Source: Lasioglossum baleicum
Taxonomy: Eukaryota; Arthropoda; Insecta; Hymenoptera; Halictidae
NCBI RefSeq assembly: GCF_051020765.1
Contig: NC_134940.1
Coordinates: 14,521,712 to 14,585,711, forward strand
Length of the DNA: 64,000 nt
Direction of reading: 5' to 3'
Both the position numbers and the translations under genes were made by a program. This document shows positions 11,301 to 21,869 of the stretch, one piece after another (the first letter of the stretch is position 1; each line of letters begins with the position of its first letter). Below the pieces are notes generated by a model. It saw only the letters and a list, made by a program, of their open reading frames with translations. It ran no database searches and was not told where the DNA came from.

Positions 11301-12264
11301 ATTATGCAGAGAATTTTGCTGTTTAATATACGGAATACGATGGGTTCCAAGTTTTGCCTAGAACCAATCAATGCTAAGCTGGCTGATCTGCCTAACAGGA
11401 TCGATTTTAGAAGCTTATCCTCATTAATACTAGAAGTTTCAACGTGCGCACATCATTATTCATTTCATAACTTCATCATTTTAGAATTGTTTCCATCGAA
11501 CAGAAAAGTTAACAAGCGAAACAATTACTGTTATGTATATCAGGCAACTAATTGAAAATTTTAACAGCTTTATTCGACCCCCGACGTAAACACTTAGCTC
11601 TTCCACGTTGCGTTCGGCTCATTGAACACCGTCAAAGCCTGCCAGCAACTTCTGCCATACTGATACACTCCCAGCGTAGTTAAGATCCTCCATAAAAGTT
11701 CTGCAATTAGCAGTCGAGCTTAAACGCCGCGAAAAGGTTTATTAACGAGGCTAATAATGAGGACAATTGTGAGAGAGCAAAACGAGAGAAATGAATAGTT
11801 CCCCCTTTAAATCACTCGAGATACAAATTAGAAGCACGCAGAGCAATTCCATCGAGTTGCTGGATTAAGAAGTTCTGCCTGTCGATGTAATCCGATCTAC
11901 ACTGCACGAAACTGAGCGAGCCAATCAGGGTTACTTCTTCGCGAGAGAAACGGGCTATTCAATGCACATACAGAGTGTATCAAACTGTACCCAGAAACGA
12001 TATTATTCGACTTACGAAACATGAATATTTCAGCAAGATTTCAAGTATAGTCGAGATTAATACGGTCTACTCGGTTCATGTTCACACAGGGTACTGCATT
12101 TAAACGCGACTGGTGGAATATTTCGAGGGACCAGAGAGCTTCCAAAACAATCTACCTACAAAAGTTATTTCGTACTTCGGTATAAGGCAACATATTGTGT
12201 GGCGTAAATGATGTTTCTGTGGAAATCAAAATAATATATATTTTTAAGGGTACGTTGTATGTTT
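11301..12264. other. Unique sequence without a recognised gene
   Basis: Moderately AT-rich with no exon, RNA gene or bounded repeat recognised. Confidence 0.4.
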
Positions 12265-12761
12265 CAGAGTTGGGCATTAATCGATTAGAATTTTAATCGA
12301 GATTGATTGATTAATGTGTACGATTAAAAAAGGTGATCATTGAAAAATCGACGATTGATTCAATCGATTGATGACGTTAACTGTCAATCGTTGATTAAAA
12401 GAAGAAATCATCGAAAAATCGGAGACTGATTCAATCGATTGATGACGTTAATCGACAATCGTTTATTAAAAAAAGACATCATCGAAAAAAAGACATAAAA
12501 GCACGTAAACAGAGTTTGTATTATAGACCAAATGACAATACACCTAAACTTCATTGTCAGTTTACATTTTCTTCAGCATTCATATAGTTTTGATTCCGTA
12601 TTTCATTCCGAAATTTCAGCAGTTAATCATTAATCAATTATCCGGTTGACGATTGCAATTGAAAGGAATGTAATCGTTAATCGCAATTAACAACTAAAGT
12701 AGAAAAACCGCGATTCCCAATTAACGATTAATAAGTATTTAATCGTTATCGCAATTATATA

Positions 12762-14365
12762 CAGTGACTCAAACAATTGATCAAATGTTTAATTTTGTTT
12801 CAATTTTTATTCAATTGAACACGTGTTACTAAGATATGTAACAAAATATTTTATTATAATATATACATAGTTTTCGTAGTTCATATAATACAGAATTAAC
12901 GTAAATATATTACACTTTGTAAACAAAATTAAATGAAATTAACAAATTGTGTAATGATCAAATTTTTGTATTTGAAAAAATGAAATATTAGTACTTCGTA
13001 TACCCTCCTTTGGCTTTCAGTACGGCTTCTATGCGTCTTGGCATACTATCTACTAAACTTTTACACTGTTCAGCCTTAATATTTTCCCAAGCAGTTTTAA
13101 CTTCTGACCACAATTCAATAATACTTCTTGAATTGTGATCGAAGTTGGCAACTCTTCTTTTTAGTAAACCCCATAGGTGTTCTATTGGGTTCAGATCGGG
13201 AGACTGTGGGGGCCAGTCTAAAGCAGTAAAACCATGAGCTGTTAACCATTCTTTGGTGATTTTTGCCTTGTGTTTAGGGTCATTATCGTGCTGAAAAATG
13301 ACTTCTTCTGCGTTCTTATTCCATTTTGCCAAACTTCCAATTAAACTTTTCTGCAGGATGGATGTGTATGATATTGCAGTCATTCGACCTTCAATTTTTT
13401 CAACGCATCCGACGCCCTCACTGGTCATACAACCCCAAACCATGATATGGCCTCCTCCAAATTTCACTGTTGGATGAACGTGATGCGACCGTACTTGTTC
13501 TTTATTTCCTCGCCATGTCCATTCGCGTCCATCGCACCCAAAACGATTAATTTTCGTCTCATCTGACCATATTACTCGGGTCCAATCGAGATCTGTATAA
13601 TTTTTATATTTTTCGGCAAACTGCAGCCGAAGTTTCTTGTGCCGCTTTGTAAGAAGAGGTTTCTTTATTTTTGCACGTCCTCTTAAATTCACTTCTCGCA
13701 GTGCATTACGCACTGTTTCAGCGCTTACGTTAATATTATGGTGTGTGACTAAATTTTTTTGCATCTGTACAGCATTATCAACGCTACCATTACGGATTGA
13801 TCGTATGATTAATCGCTTTGTGGTAGTGGATAACTTTGATTTTCGTCCTGCTTTATTTTTTAGTATGTTTTCTTTTAAAGTTTTACGTACTGAAGACACA
13901 GTACCAACAGAGCACAGTACCTTCTTAGAAATCTCGCGATGAGAAAGCCCAGATATTAATAGTTTTTTAATTTCTGATATTTTACTTGCTTGTATTGGTC
14001 TCATTATGAAATATGACTAAAAATATTTGTTTTTATTAATTATTTTATCACAAACGTATTCTCGAATGTTTAAAAATAACGTTATGACTTACCAGTAATT
14101 ATATTTGTGCTAAGGAATGCCAAAAATATAAGAATTTTTCACAATTGAGCTTAACACAAATAATTGATCAAATATGCACAGAATATACAAATTCGTAATA
14201 CACGTCCGCTTTGTACGATTACAGGGCTTAAACTGTCGTGAAGTACCGACGCAATGTTTACATTTTTCGTATATGTATCAACAGTCGTAAGCAAGATTCT
14301 GAGAAAGGTATACTGTGACTTGTTTCCTTTTCGTTCGAACATTTGATCAATTGTTTGAGTCACTG
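12762..14365 (-). mobile_element. Full-length Tc1-family transposon, 1604 bp
   Basis: Perfect 28-bp terminal inverted repeats (12762-12789 and 14338-14365, outer bases CAGTGACTCAAACA) are flanked by TA on each side (12760-12761 and 14366-14367), the Tc1/mariner target duplication. The single gene inside (12988-14004) is open from start to stop and retains its catalytic triad. Identical ends plus an intact gene suggest a young and possibly still mobile copy. It lies inside an older hAT-like repeat and is orientated against the cadherin gene. Confidence 0.96.
12988..14004 (-). CDS. Tc1-family DD34E transposase, intact
   Basis: Predicted role: a nuclear cut-and-paste transposase that binds the element's inverted repeats, excises it and inserts it at TA. 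The 338-residue length is normal for Tc1 transposases. Two N-terminal helix-turn-helix units are visible, at about residues 7-42 (ISEIKKLLISGLSHREISKK) and 58-104, linked by a basic AGRKSK segment resembling the GRPR-like motif. The catalytic aspartates are D148 (in IWSDETK) and D240 (in FQHDNDPKHKAK), and the glutamate is E275 (in SPDLNPIEHLWG). Exactly 34 residues separate D240 and E275. A glycine-rich box, KFGGGHIMVWG, lies near residues 181-191. The frame has one ATG start at 14004 and stops at TAG/TAA-type context before 12988, with no frameshift. It is a transposon gene, not a host gene. Confidence 0.96.
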   Translation of the reverse strand: MRPIQASKISEIKKLLISGLSHREISKKVLCSVGTVSSVRKTLKENILKNKAGRKSKLSTTTKRLIIRSIRNGSVDNAVQMQKNLVTHHNINVSAETVRNALREVNLRGRAKIKKPLLTKRHKKLRLQFAEKYKNYTDLDWTRVIWSDETKINRFGCDGREWTWRGNKEQVRSHHVHPTVKFGGGHIMVWGCMTSEGVGCVEKIEGRMTAISYTSILQKSLIGSLAKWNKNAEEVIFQHDNDPKHKAKITKEWLTAHGFTALDWPPQSPDLNPIEHLWGLLKRRVANFDHNSRSIIELWSEVKTAWENIKAEQCKSLVDSMPRRIEAVLKAKGGYTKY

Positions 14366-14448
14366 TATATAATATATGTATATATAATATAATATAATAT
14401 AATATATATAATATAATATAATATATATATAATATATATATATATAAC
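14366..14448. repeat. TATAATATA low-complexity tract beside Tc1
   Basis: About 80 bp composed almost only of TA, TAA and TATATA units begins at the Tc1 TA target site. It is absent from the equivalent position of the sister repeat at 11200-11215, so it expanded at or after the insertion. Confidence 0.85.
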
Positions 14449-14537
14449 GATTAAACTAGCAGATTAATTGTTAACTGCGATTAACGATTGAAGTACAAAT
14501 TTATTCGTCAATTGTTGATTAAATTTTTGTCAACTCT

Positions 14538-15030
14538 TCTTCTATCCGATACTGTTCCATGTAGTAAAACAATAAATTAATTATAAATTGTGTCTCTCTA
14601 CCTTCCAAATGCACAGAGACAGCTCGGGAAGTTGCAGCGTGACTAAAAGATCGCGAAACAAGTTGCAATTCATAATTAAACGTTCGGCAAACTGAAAGCT
14701 GTCATTCACTATGCTGCGCGTGGGAGTGAAATCCGTTATTGGATAACCCTCCGGAGATCAAACTCCAGGGGGTATAGTGCCTGCCGGACACGTTAATTAC
14801 TGCGTTCGGTCTTCGCGCTTATAATACATCAATGGGAAACGAAATTGGGAGCCGAGAAGCAAACGTATTTGCTAAACTACGTAATAACTAATAACTGATA
14901 ACCAGCTACATAACGATAATCAACGGTTAAAGTCCAATTGCCTTTTTTCGTCTACTTTCAAAAAGTATTCTTATCTGCAATCGATCAGCAGGTTTCCTTT
15001 TTCAACGCGAGTATGTATCGCATATTTATG
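14538..15030. other. Unique sequence without a recognised gene
   Basis: No exon or bounded element recognised. Confidence 0.4.
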
Positions 15031-15589
15031 TTAGGTCGTCCGGAAAGTCATTTCGTTTCTCTTGTAGATATGGCATTTTGCTTTAATTTGTTATTATTTA
15101 ACCTTATTTTAAATTGCAAAGTCGTGGTATATCTTGACAGCTGACATTTCGGACGTCATTTCGTGCCTTGTAGGGCTTTGTAACCCTTCAAGCATTTTTT
15201 TATCATCGCATCAAATATGCAAAATAAAAGTAAGGATTTCCATCGCCTTTTGTTTTTCTCTTTTATTACCGCAGAAGTAAAAATGCAGCGCATGAAAGAA
15301 AAAGTTGTGTGCGCGCAAAGGATGTACCATCGGATTACCATTTTGCCACTCTTTTCAACATTCATTGTGCGGTGCAAATTTTATTTCCGATAAAGTCGTA
15401 AAAAGTGGTAGAACTCAATTTTTTGCTAATAAGAAGCAGAAATTCTACGAGCATGGGATCATTAAGTTGCCTGAAAAATCGCAAGAAAAAAAGATCATAG
15501 AACAAAATGTTATAAAACTTATTTTAAATAGTAGAAAAGTGGCTCGCAATTCCCCTTGATAAAACGAAACGACTATCAGAACGACCCAA
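15031..15589 (+). mobile_element. Internally deleted mariner element
   Basis: The ends TTAGGTCGTCCGGAAAGTCA (left) and the complement of TTGGGTCGTTCTGATAGTCG (right) are mariner-type inverted repeats. The right end is followed by TA; the left is preceded by TG, probably a mutated TA. At 559 bp it is less than half of a complete mariner (about 1.3 kb), so the centre of the transposase has been lost. Confidence 0.85.
15217..15559 (+). pseudogene. Mariner transposase remnant (N- and C-terminal pieces)
   Basis: An ATG near 15217 opens a short N-terminal-like piece (MQNKSKDFHRLLFF). After a frame change the C-terminus is recognisable: SGRTQFFANKKQKFYEHGI, then KLPEKSQEKKIIEQN. Mariner transposases end in a block of the form KLPERWQKVIEQNG, so this is the C-terminal tail. 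The catalytic DD34D core is missing, and the two pieces lie in different frames. Not functional. Confidence 0.8.
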
Positions 15590-17284
15590 TAGATGGTAGG
15601 CAATGCTAGTTGTGAAAATTTCAATCAAATCAACATGTATCAATTGACAACGCTGTGTTCAGAAGTTTAATATGCTTAACCGGGGGTGCTCAGTGTATAA
15701 TTTCTCGCTCCACTTTGCTAGAATGGAATTCCACGGTACGCCGGAAGGATTGTCGCGAGACGACCGATTTGAAATTCGGTTACAGGCTTCGTTACCCTTA
15801 TTTCGCACCCCTTCAGGCTGTCGACAGTGCCTGTTCGTGGGAACAACCCTAAAAGTCCCATAGAAGGAGTTTCTCAACTCGTTTTCACGAGCCGTTTGTG
15901 CCAGACGGTTGGGGAGGTATCTGTGCACTACTTTCGTCTGGTTCGTCTCTTGTATTTTTGTACAGCTGTGTATATGGAAATGTTACATAGCGATCGTCAC
16001 GTCCATTTCATCCTAGTGTCCGAAACTGTGGTTTCAGTCAGGCTATACGTCTATGACTGCATGATCGTATAGCTTCTACTTCTCATTTCCAATTTTACCA
16101 CGTTTTTATTAGCTCGCTTTCTTGTTTGTTTGTTTGTCTGTTTGTCTGTTCGGTGGCAAATTTTGCAATTGATTTTAAACTAACTTCCTGATGAGCTAGA
16201 GACTTGAAATCGGTTATTTATGTCTTCTTGGGTACATCACAAAAATAATATCAAACGATTAACTTTTAAATAAATTCTTTTAAAACAGCTGAAGATGACC
16301 GCATATCTCGATAAAAAAGAAAAGTAACAAAGTCCCCCTGGAAACCATGCAACATTTTTTTTTTTAATTTATTCGTACGATATATCAGGTTACGGGATTC
16401 GCTCTGTATTACATTTATATTCGGGTTAACTCGTACCTTTTTTGAAAATTAAATATAGATAAGCAGATGATAATAAAAATAACATCTTTATTAAGAAGTT
16501 TGTAAATCATGATTAAAATGTAAAACTGATTAGTATTACACGTGTCTAAAGACATTGTTTTCCCTTTTTTCTTTTACGAAATTTATTCGCCAGACGAATT
16601 GGTGTCGGACAACGTCTTGAGATCGCTGCAATTATAATGACTATGTCAAAAGGGTCATCCGAGGGACAATGAATTTAAAACACAGTCGAGATCCTCATTA
16701 TTCCAGCGCCTTTTAAAAACTTCCCGAAGTCCTTTCTCCCGCTCGTTCTGAATCGGTCTTATGAAATTTTCGCGGGGAGAACAAGTTTTCATGTCATTGA
16801 AGATGAATAATAAGTTTGAAATTGTTCAAGTCCACTAAAACAATTCTAACTAAATGATCGTCAATTGAATCGTTCTTATTATAAAAAGTCGCTTTTAGCG
16901 TTATTTTTTGGCATAAAACACAAAACAACATGAAAAAAATAGGATAGTTACATTGATACAATTAAGGATATCAAGTTCATCAATTATATTTTTTAAATAG
17001 AATGGTATTTATTCATTGTGTCTCGAAAGATTTGTATCAATATTTTCTGAAATCGTCAAACTATATTGCTTTACGGATTCGTATTGGAACGTATGTATGT
17101 TATGTTGTCATATTGACGTTATCGGTTCGAATAATTTCATTGTTCCATCTCCGAGATACAAGAAAATAACATAAAAATCTATAATATGTACAATAATTAT
17201 GTACATTAATAGTACGACTTATGCGAAATTGTTGCACTAAAATAAATCCACAACTGCACATTCCCCTATTTATACATATACACT
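15590..17284. other. Unique sequence; GC-richer patch 15650-15930
   Basis: The patch at 15650-15930 is GC-richer and has open frames on both strands (for example 89 codons on the minus strand, 15659-15928). I recognise no domain. The rest is AT-rich. Positions 16121-16150 hold a TTGT/TGTC tract listed separately. Confidence 0.4.
16121..16150. repeat. TTTG/TCTG tetranucleotide tract
   Basis: A CTTGTTTGTTTGTTTGTCTG tract continues as TTTGTCTGTTCGG. The sequence that follows (GGTGGCAAATTTTGCAATTG) has no partner copy in this window. Confidence 0.8.
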
Positions 17285-17465
17285 AGGTCATTCAGAAAGT
17301 TCGTAGCCTAACGATGAAATGACATGAAATAATGAATCAAAATACATGTATTCTTCAGTAATAAATGTATCCCTTAAGCTCAATACTAATTCATTTACCC
17401 CATCTTTGAAACGATTCTCCTCGAGACCTCTAAAATCCCATCTACGGAAAACGCCCTGCCACGTA
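17285..17465 (-). pseudogene. Truncated mariner 3' end (same family as 21870)
   Basis: Starting with GGTCATTCAGAAAGTTCGTA, this is the complement of the right end of the mariner at 21870-22838. Reading leftwards into the gene it shares GAGACCTCTAAAATCC and a CCCATCTTTGAAACGATT-like block with it. The C-terminal coding region has a further internal deletion compared with the other copy, and nothing upstream of it is recognisable. It is a non-functional fragment. Confidence 0.8.
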
Positions 17466-18664
17466 GAAGTTGCTTTTCAATTTGATGACTTGAACAATGA
17501 AACCGCATGGGTCCACCCCTTTCAGGGAGCTACAACATTTTTGGGACACCTTTCAATCCTCCTTAAGTATTCCCTACTGTAACAGACAATTAAGGAGACA
17601 CAGTGAGGTGATAAACCGTGCGAAATTACATTTTCGTTGGTCGGAGAAATACAAGCACCGTCTCAAATCTCTGGAAGGAAAGAGGAAGATGGAGACCGTT
17701 TCACGAGAGGCAATTAAAGGTCGAGTCAGTGCCGATCAAATCTGGGAAAGTGAACGGACTTGATGAAGTCGAAAGCTTGCGTGAAAAAGGAGAAGGAGAC
17801 ACAGAGGACACGTTCTTCGTATTCGTTGCTGGATCTCGTTCACTTTCTTTCTTCTCACTTGCTCATCATGCAAGCCATCGGAAGAGAGCTTTTAAATTAT
17901 TGCCGACTTACGGACCGCTACTTCGCGTTGTGTTAATTTTATAGAGCAAAGGAAGTCTCTAGCGCGGTGCTTTTTGTCGCTTATCCGGCTGGGCTTTGAG
18001 CTTATCGATTTCTTCTGAATAGAGCCACGTTCAATTTCGCCTGCCACTTCATTACCGACGAAGCAATTACGGCACCCCTGCGCGAAACGTAATCAGAACG
18101 TTCCACTGCATAACCCCGACGAATTTCCATGAGTCGAGCGTAAATATGTACGAATAACCGGTATGTATAAAGGAACTTTCGCGCATCGATATTTTTATAC
18201 ATACATACACAATATTACACAATTATAGAATCGTTTGTGGCAATGGTCATGCTCATATTACCGACGACTCATTTGCACTGTACCACAGACGATGGCAATA
18301 TACTGGGTGTCCCTAAATGTACTTCCTTGAAAGAGGAAACCCCGAGGTCATTTGACGTCACTTTTTCCTTTGCGAATATGTTCTTCGCGACTTTGATCAG
18401 GAGTTATTAACACGTTCCGTGCCAATCCGTTTTTGCTCGACTTTCCATTCAGGCCATTCGATGTTTCGACTGAAGATTGATATATGTACATACATTATCC
18501 ATAAATGTCCCAAATGTCTGGCCGATAAATGTCCCAGAACTATCCCCACTACTGCGGGGTGTAGCCCCTTGACGGGCCTTGAAAAAAATATTTGAAATAC
18601 TATTTAATATTTTAGATTTTATTTTGCTTAAAGAAAATAGTCTTTTAAATGAGATACAGAATTT
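17466..18664. other. Unique sequence with one fold-back family fragment
   Basis: No supported gene. Overlapping plus-strand frames between 17346 and 17944 have no recognisable domain. At 18301-18420 the sequence ACTGGGTGTCCCTAAATG, then GAGGTCATTTGA and TTTTTCCTTTGCGAA, matches the left arm of the fold-back element at 63388. Confidence 0.45.
18301..18420. mobile_element. Half of a GGGTGTCCC fold-back element
   Basis: TACTGGGTGTCCCTAAATGT, followed by CTCCTTGAAAG-like, GAGGTCATTTGA and CTTTTTCCTTTGCGAA blocks, corresponds to the left arm at 63388-63510. The complementary right arm is missing. Confidence 0.7.
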
Positions 18665-18790
18665 CGAAAATAAAATATTTCTATGTTAAAACAATCTGAA
18701 CCTCAAAATAAAATATTTCTATTTCAACAATTTGATCCACGAAATAAAATATTTCTATTTTAACAATCTGAAACTCGAAATAAAATATTA
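18665..18790. repeat. 36-40 bp tandem repeat (AAATAAAATATTTCTATTTT unit)
   Basis: The motif CGAAATAAAATATTTCTATT followed by AACAATCTGAAAC-type sequence is repeated about three and a half times with small differences. Confidence 0.8.
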
Positions 18791-19914
18791 CACTTTTTGC
18801 ATTGTTATAATACTCTGAGTAGCCGCATAAACATACGGTCTATCTTATCGTCAAGAAGCATTTTCTATAACGCCTCATTCTTTTAGTGGAAATATATTCT
18901 GAGGACTCAAATTTATTTTTAAATATATGTTTTTAGCGAATTAAATAAATATTTCAGCGTGTGTACCATCAATGGTACACGTGGCTTGGATGGAAAGTTT
19001 AATTTATGGTTCAATCTTCAAAACTGTGGTAGACTCAACCCCGAAAAAAATTTTCCAATGTTTTTGCAAAGATTTTAATTTGTGGTATTTTTTAGGAAAA
19101 ATGGGTCTTCAGTTTCCCACTCGTTACATTATGCGACAGTATCGTAGAAGGAAATGAGAAATGTTCTTCGAGAAGCTTCAAGTTTTAAAATCAGTCCAAA
19201 TCTATGTCTGCACTATTGTTATTTACGAAATTACCACAGGTTACATATCAAATAGTCTTCGCATCCACAGTTAGTTTGTTAGCAAAATATTTATATAAAA
19301 GATAAAAATAAATGTCAAGCTTGCTCATTACTTTAGACGACAAAGATTGCACGAGATGAACCCAATTAATTTTTACGCGCGCCATGCACGCTTTTTCTTG
19401 TCGAGACAACGGTATCCACAATTGTTCTGCGCGAAAAAACCGCTCGCAGAGTTAATGAAAAAAGGAAGACATTTTCTTGAAATGAAAATTTTTCGTACGG
19501 AAAATTCAATTATATTTAAAATACGGAAAGCTAACAAATTATTTAAATTGTTACAGTGTAGTGAAAATATTGCGAGAATCGCGAAATGAAATGTGAAAAT
19601 ATAAGGATACAATGAAAATCGTCTCTTTACGTTATCAAAAGCTCAATTTTCTACAACGAACTAAACTTTCTCTATGGTGCTGTTAATCAGAACGGTCAAA
19701 TTTTGAAAAAACAGCGGAGTGGAAAAATATGTCGTGGAAATTCATATTCGAGCACGTCAAAGCGTTTTATATTAATATCAGAGAAGCTATAAAAATCTGT
19801 TTGGTCCTTTGAACGAATCCGCTCTCCCACAGGTCAAAGTTTTATTGAACGAATCAAGAATATGAGTTAGCCACTGGAAATGTGAAAACCAACACGTTGT
19901 TTATTAACAATATA
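18791..19914. other. Unique AT-rich sequence without a recognised gene
   Basis: No exon or element recognised. Frames at 19347-19612 are open on both strands, which argues against coding. Confidence 0.4.
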
Positions 19915-20437
19915 TTAGGTTGTTGCAATTGAAATGTTTAGTTTTTCCAGGACAGATGGGGTTGAAGTTGTACAATTTGAAAAGTACGTATCTCGTACAT
20001 GAATTTGCGTGTATAAGATTATTAATATTGTATAGTATACATGATTCAAAATCGATTTTCGTTCACCATGGAAAAAAAGGAAATTCGTATAATGTACTTG
20101 TACAAATAATGCATTTGTAAAAAAAATGAGCAGAGAGTTGAAGTGTGAAGTTCTTCCTCACCCTCATTATTCGCCTGACCTGTCACCTACTGGTTACCAT
20201 TTTGTCAAGCACCTAGATGGATTTTTGAATAGAAAAATATTCAAAGAAGAACGTGCTGTAAGAACTGCATTTGATGAATTGATTGGAATTGAAGGCATTG
20301 ATGCACTTGTATCACGATGGAAGAAGTGCTTTGATGTCGATGGAAATTATTTCAATTAATGGAATATGAATAAAGCTTGTAAAATAAAAGTTTATGTTAA
20401 TGATTCAAAAAAGGCCATTTCATTTGCAACAACCTAA
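19915..20437 (+). mobile_element. Internally deleted mariner element, 523 bp
   Basis: Inverted ends TTAGGTTGTTGCAATTGAAAT and the complement of TTAGGTTGTTGCAAATGAAAT are each flanked by TA (19913-19914 and 20438-20439). This is a mariner with the middle of its gene removed. A solo end of the same type (TTAGGTTGTTGCATACG) lies at 34944. Confidence 0.9.
20068..20359 (+). pseudogene. Mariner transposase remnant (start plus C-terminal third)
   Basis: The original start is probably ATG at 20068 (MEKKEIRIMYLYK, then stop). The frame at 20126-20359 encodes the C-terminal third: RELKCEVLPHPHYSPDLSPT, then YHFVKHLDGFLNRK, and RWKKCFDVDGNYFN at the end. HPHYSPDLSPTGYHFV contains the third catalytic aspartate (SPDL) of mariner DD34D transposases. 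The first two catalytic aspartates lie in the deleted region. It cannot make an active enzyme but could be moved by one acting on its ends. Confidence 0.9.
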
Positions 20438-20452
20438 TACTTCGAAAGTGAG

Positions 20453-20599
20453 TAAACTGCGGATCTTTATACAAAATAAAAGTTGTCTCCATTAAATGTG
20501 AAAAATTCTAGTCAAGTATTTATAAAATGGAAATGATAGATCAGTATTGTTAATTTCACCTGCTCAATTTTGTCATAAGTGCAGAACATTCGCAGTCCA
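20453..20599. mobile_element. TAGACTGCGGAT-family MITE, copy 2
   Basis: The left end TAAACTGCGGATCTTTATAC and right end ATTCGCAGTCCA are decayed versions of the family termini. No clear target duplication. Confidence 0.6.
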
Positions 20600-21501
20600 C
20601 ATATTGCTTACTTTTGTGGTTTCGTACGACACAGTTTTGAGAAGCTAAATATAATTTTAGAAATGAAATAATATAAGGAGAGTAAATGGAAGAGAGACAT
20701 TGAATTATCCACTGGAAGTTTGACAAAGGGTTCAATCTGTATAGACCGGAACGAGGTTTCGCTTTTCCAACAAAAAGTAAAGTAACGTAAAGTAAAGAGG
20801 ACAAAGGGGAACGGTAACAGAGGCAAGAAGACCAGACGGATGAAAGAAGATTAGGTAGATGAGTGGAAGGTTAGATGTTCAGCCGTTACGACGTCTAACA
20901 TAGAGGATTTACTCCAATGTAAAGGAAATCCCTGCTCGGATAAGAGCATTTTCAACAGTTTCGTGGGGGTTAGCATATGTATTATACGCGCGAAATACTC
21001 GATTTTGACCTTATTCTTCTATTAAAATGGCACCGTTTATAAATACACCTTTTAAAAAGAATTATTCCGCTATTTATTTGATAGGCGAATGTTCTTCGCG
21101 ATAAAGTACGCAGGATTTACACAAGCAAAAAGCTACTGACAAATTAAGACGAAGTAATGTAGTAAAACCCCGTGGAGAAACCTTCCACTGTTCTCCATTA
21201 ATTAAGGACTTTATTAAGGACTTCTACGTCCCACATTTTCCGCCAGTATTCGTTACTTTCAAAAAATTCACTCAAAAATTTTACTTCACCACTTTGCACA
21301 ATCCGTTTCCTTTTTTTTACCACTTTCCAAGCATTCTGGTAAAAGGTTGACGTGTATTATTCTCTCTTGTGCTAGATTTCTTGCCTCCTTTCACTATTTT
21401 AACCAGTTACTGAAGATGTAACGCCAGCTGGAAAGGAGAAGAAAGGTGGCGGAAATACAGAAGAGTGGAAAGGAAAGGAGCGCTTTATTCTGAGCTTGCA
21501 A
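20600..21501. other. Unique sequence without a recognised gene
   Basis: Purine-rich on the plus strand around 20660-20860. No exon recognised. Confidence 0.4.
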
Positions 21502-21650
21502 GTGGAGTCGTCGGATGAGGGGAATTTACTTGAATTGAGGAGAAAAAGTTACCCTCCCTCTGCCAGTGCCGGATTAGTCACGTGACCGGGCCGTGGCGTC
21601 GTAGAAGGGGAAGCTAGAGTGGGGACACAAGTCTTCATCTGGACACTCTG
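21502..21650. mobile_element. CAGAGTCGCCAGAT-family MITE, copy 2
   Basis: The copy runs from AGTGGAGTCGTCGGATGAGG through AAAAGTTACCCTCCCTCTGC, GGATTAGTCACGTGACCGGG and GAAGGGGAAGCTAGAGTGGG to CATCTGGACACTCTG. Both ends are recognisable but mutated. No matching duplication is seen in the flanks. Confidence 0.75.
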
Positions 21651-21869
21651 CTCATCAGTGAGGCTACCCAGCAGACTACTACGATTTCGGAAATACTCAA
21701 AAAATGATCCGTTTAAAGATTATTTAAATAAAAATAAACTTTTAAAAAATACCACGTTTTTAAAACGGACTAAAAAGTATAAAATAATTTTTCCTAGCCC
21801 AATAGTCCTGAAAATTTTGTGATTGTGAATTTTGAATTGCTATGAAAATACGTGTAAGATTTAAAACGA

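Larger units (their letters stand above)
12265..14537. mobile_element. hAT-like AATCG repeat, copy 2, split by a Tc1 insertion
   Basis: The left part (12265-12761) opens with CAGAGTTGGGCATTAATCG and runs through the family interior. The right part (about 14447-14537) resumes with CGATTAAACTAGCAGATTAA and ends in TTAAATTTTTGTCAACTCT, a decayed version of the family end. In copy 1 the equivalent sequence is continuous (AACCGCAATTTTCACGACTAAAC). The Tc1 element and an adjacent TA-rich tract are therefore secondary insertions or expansions. Confidence 0.8.
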
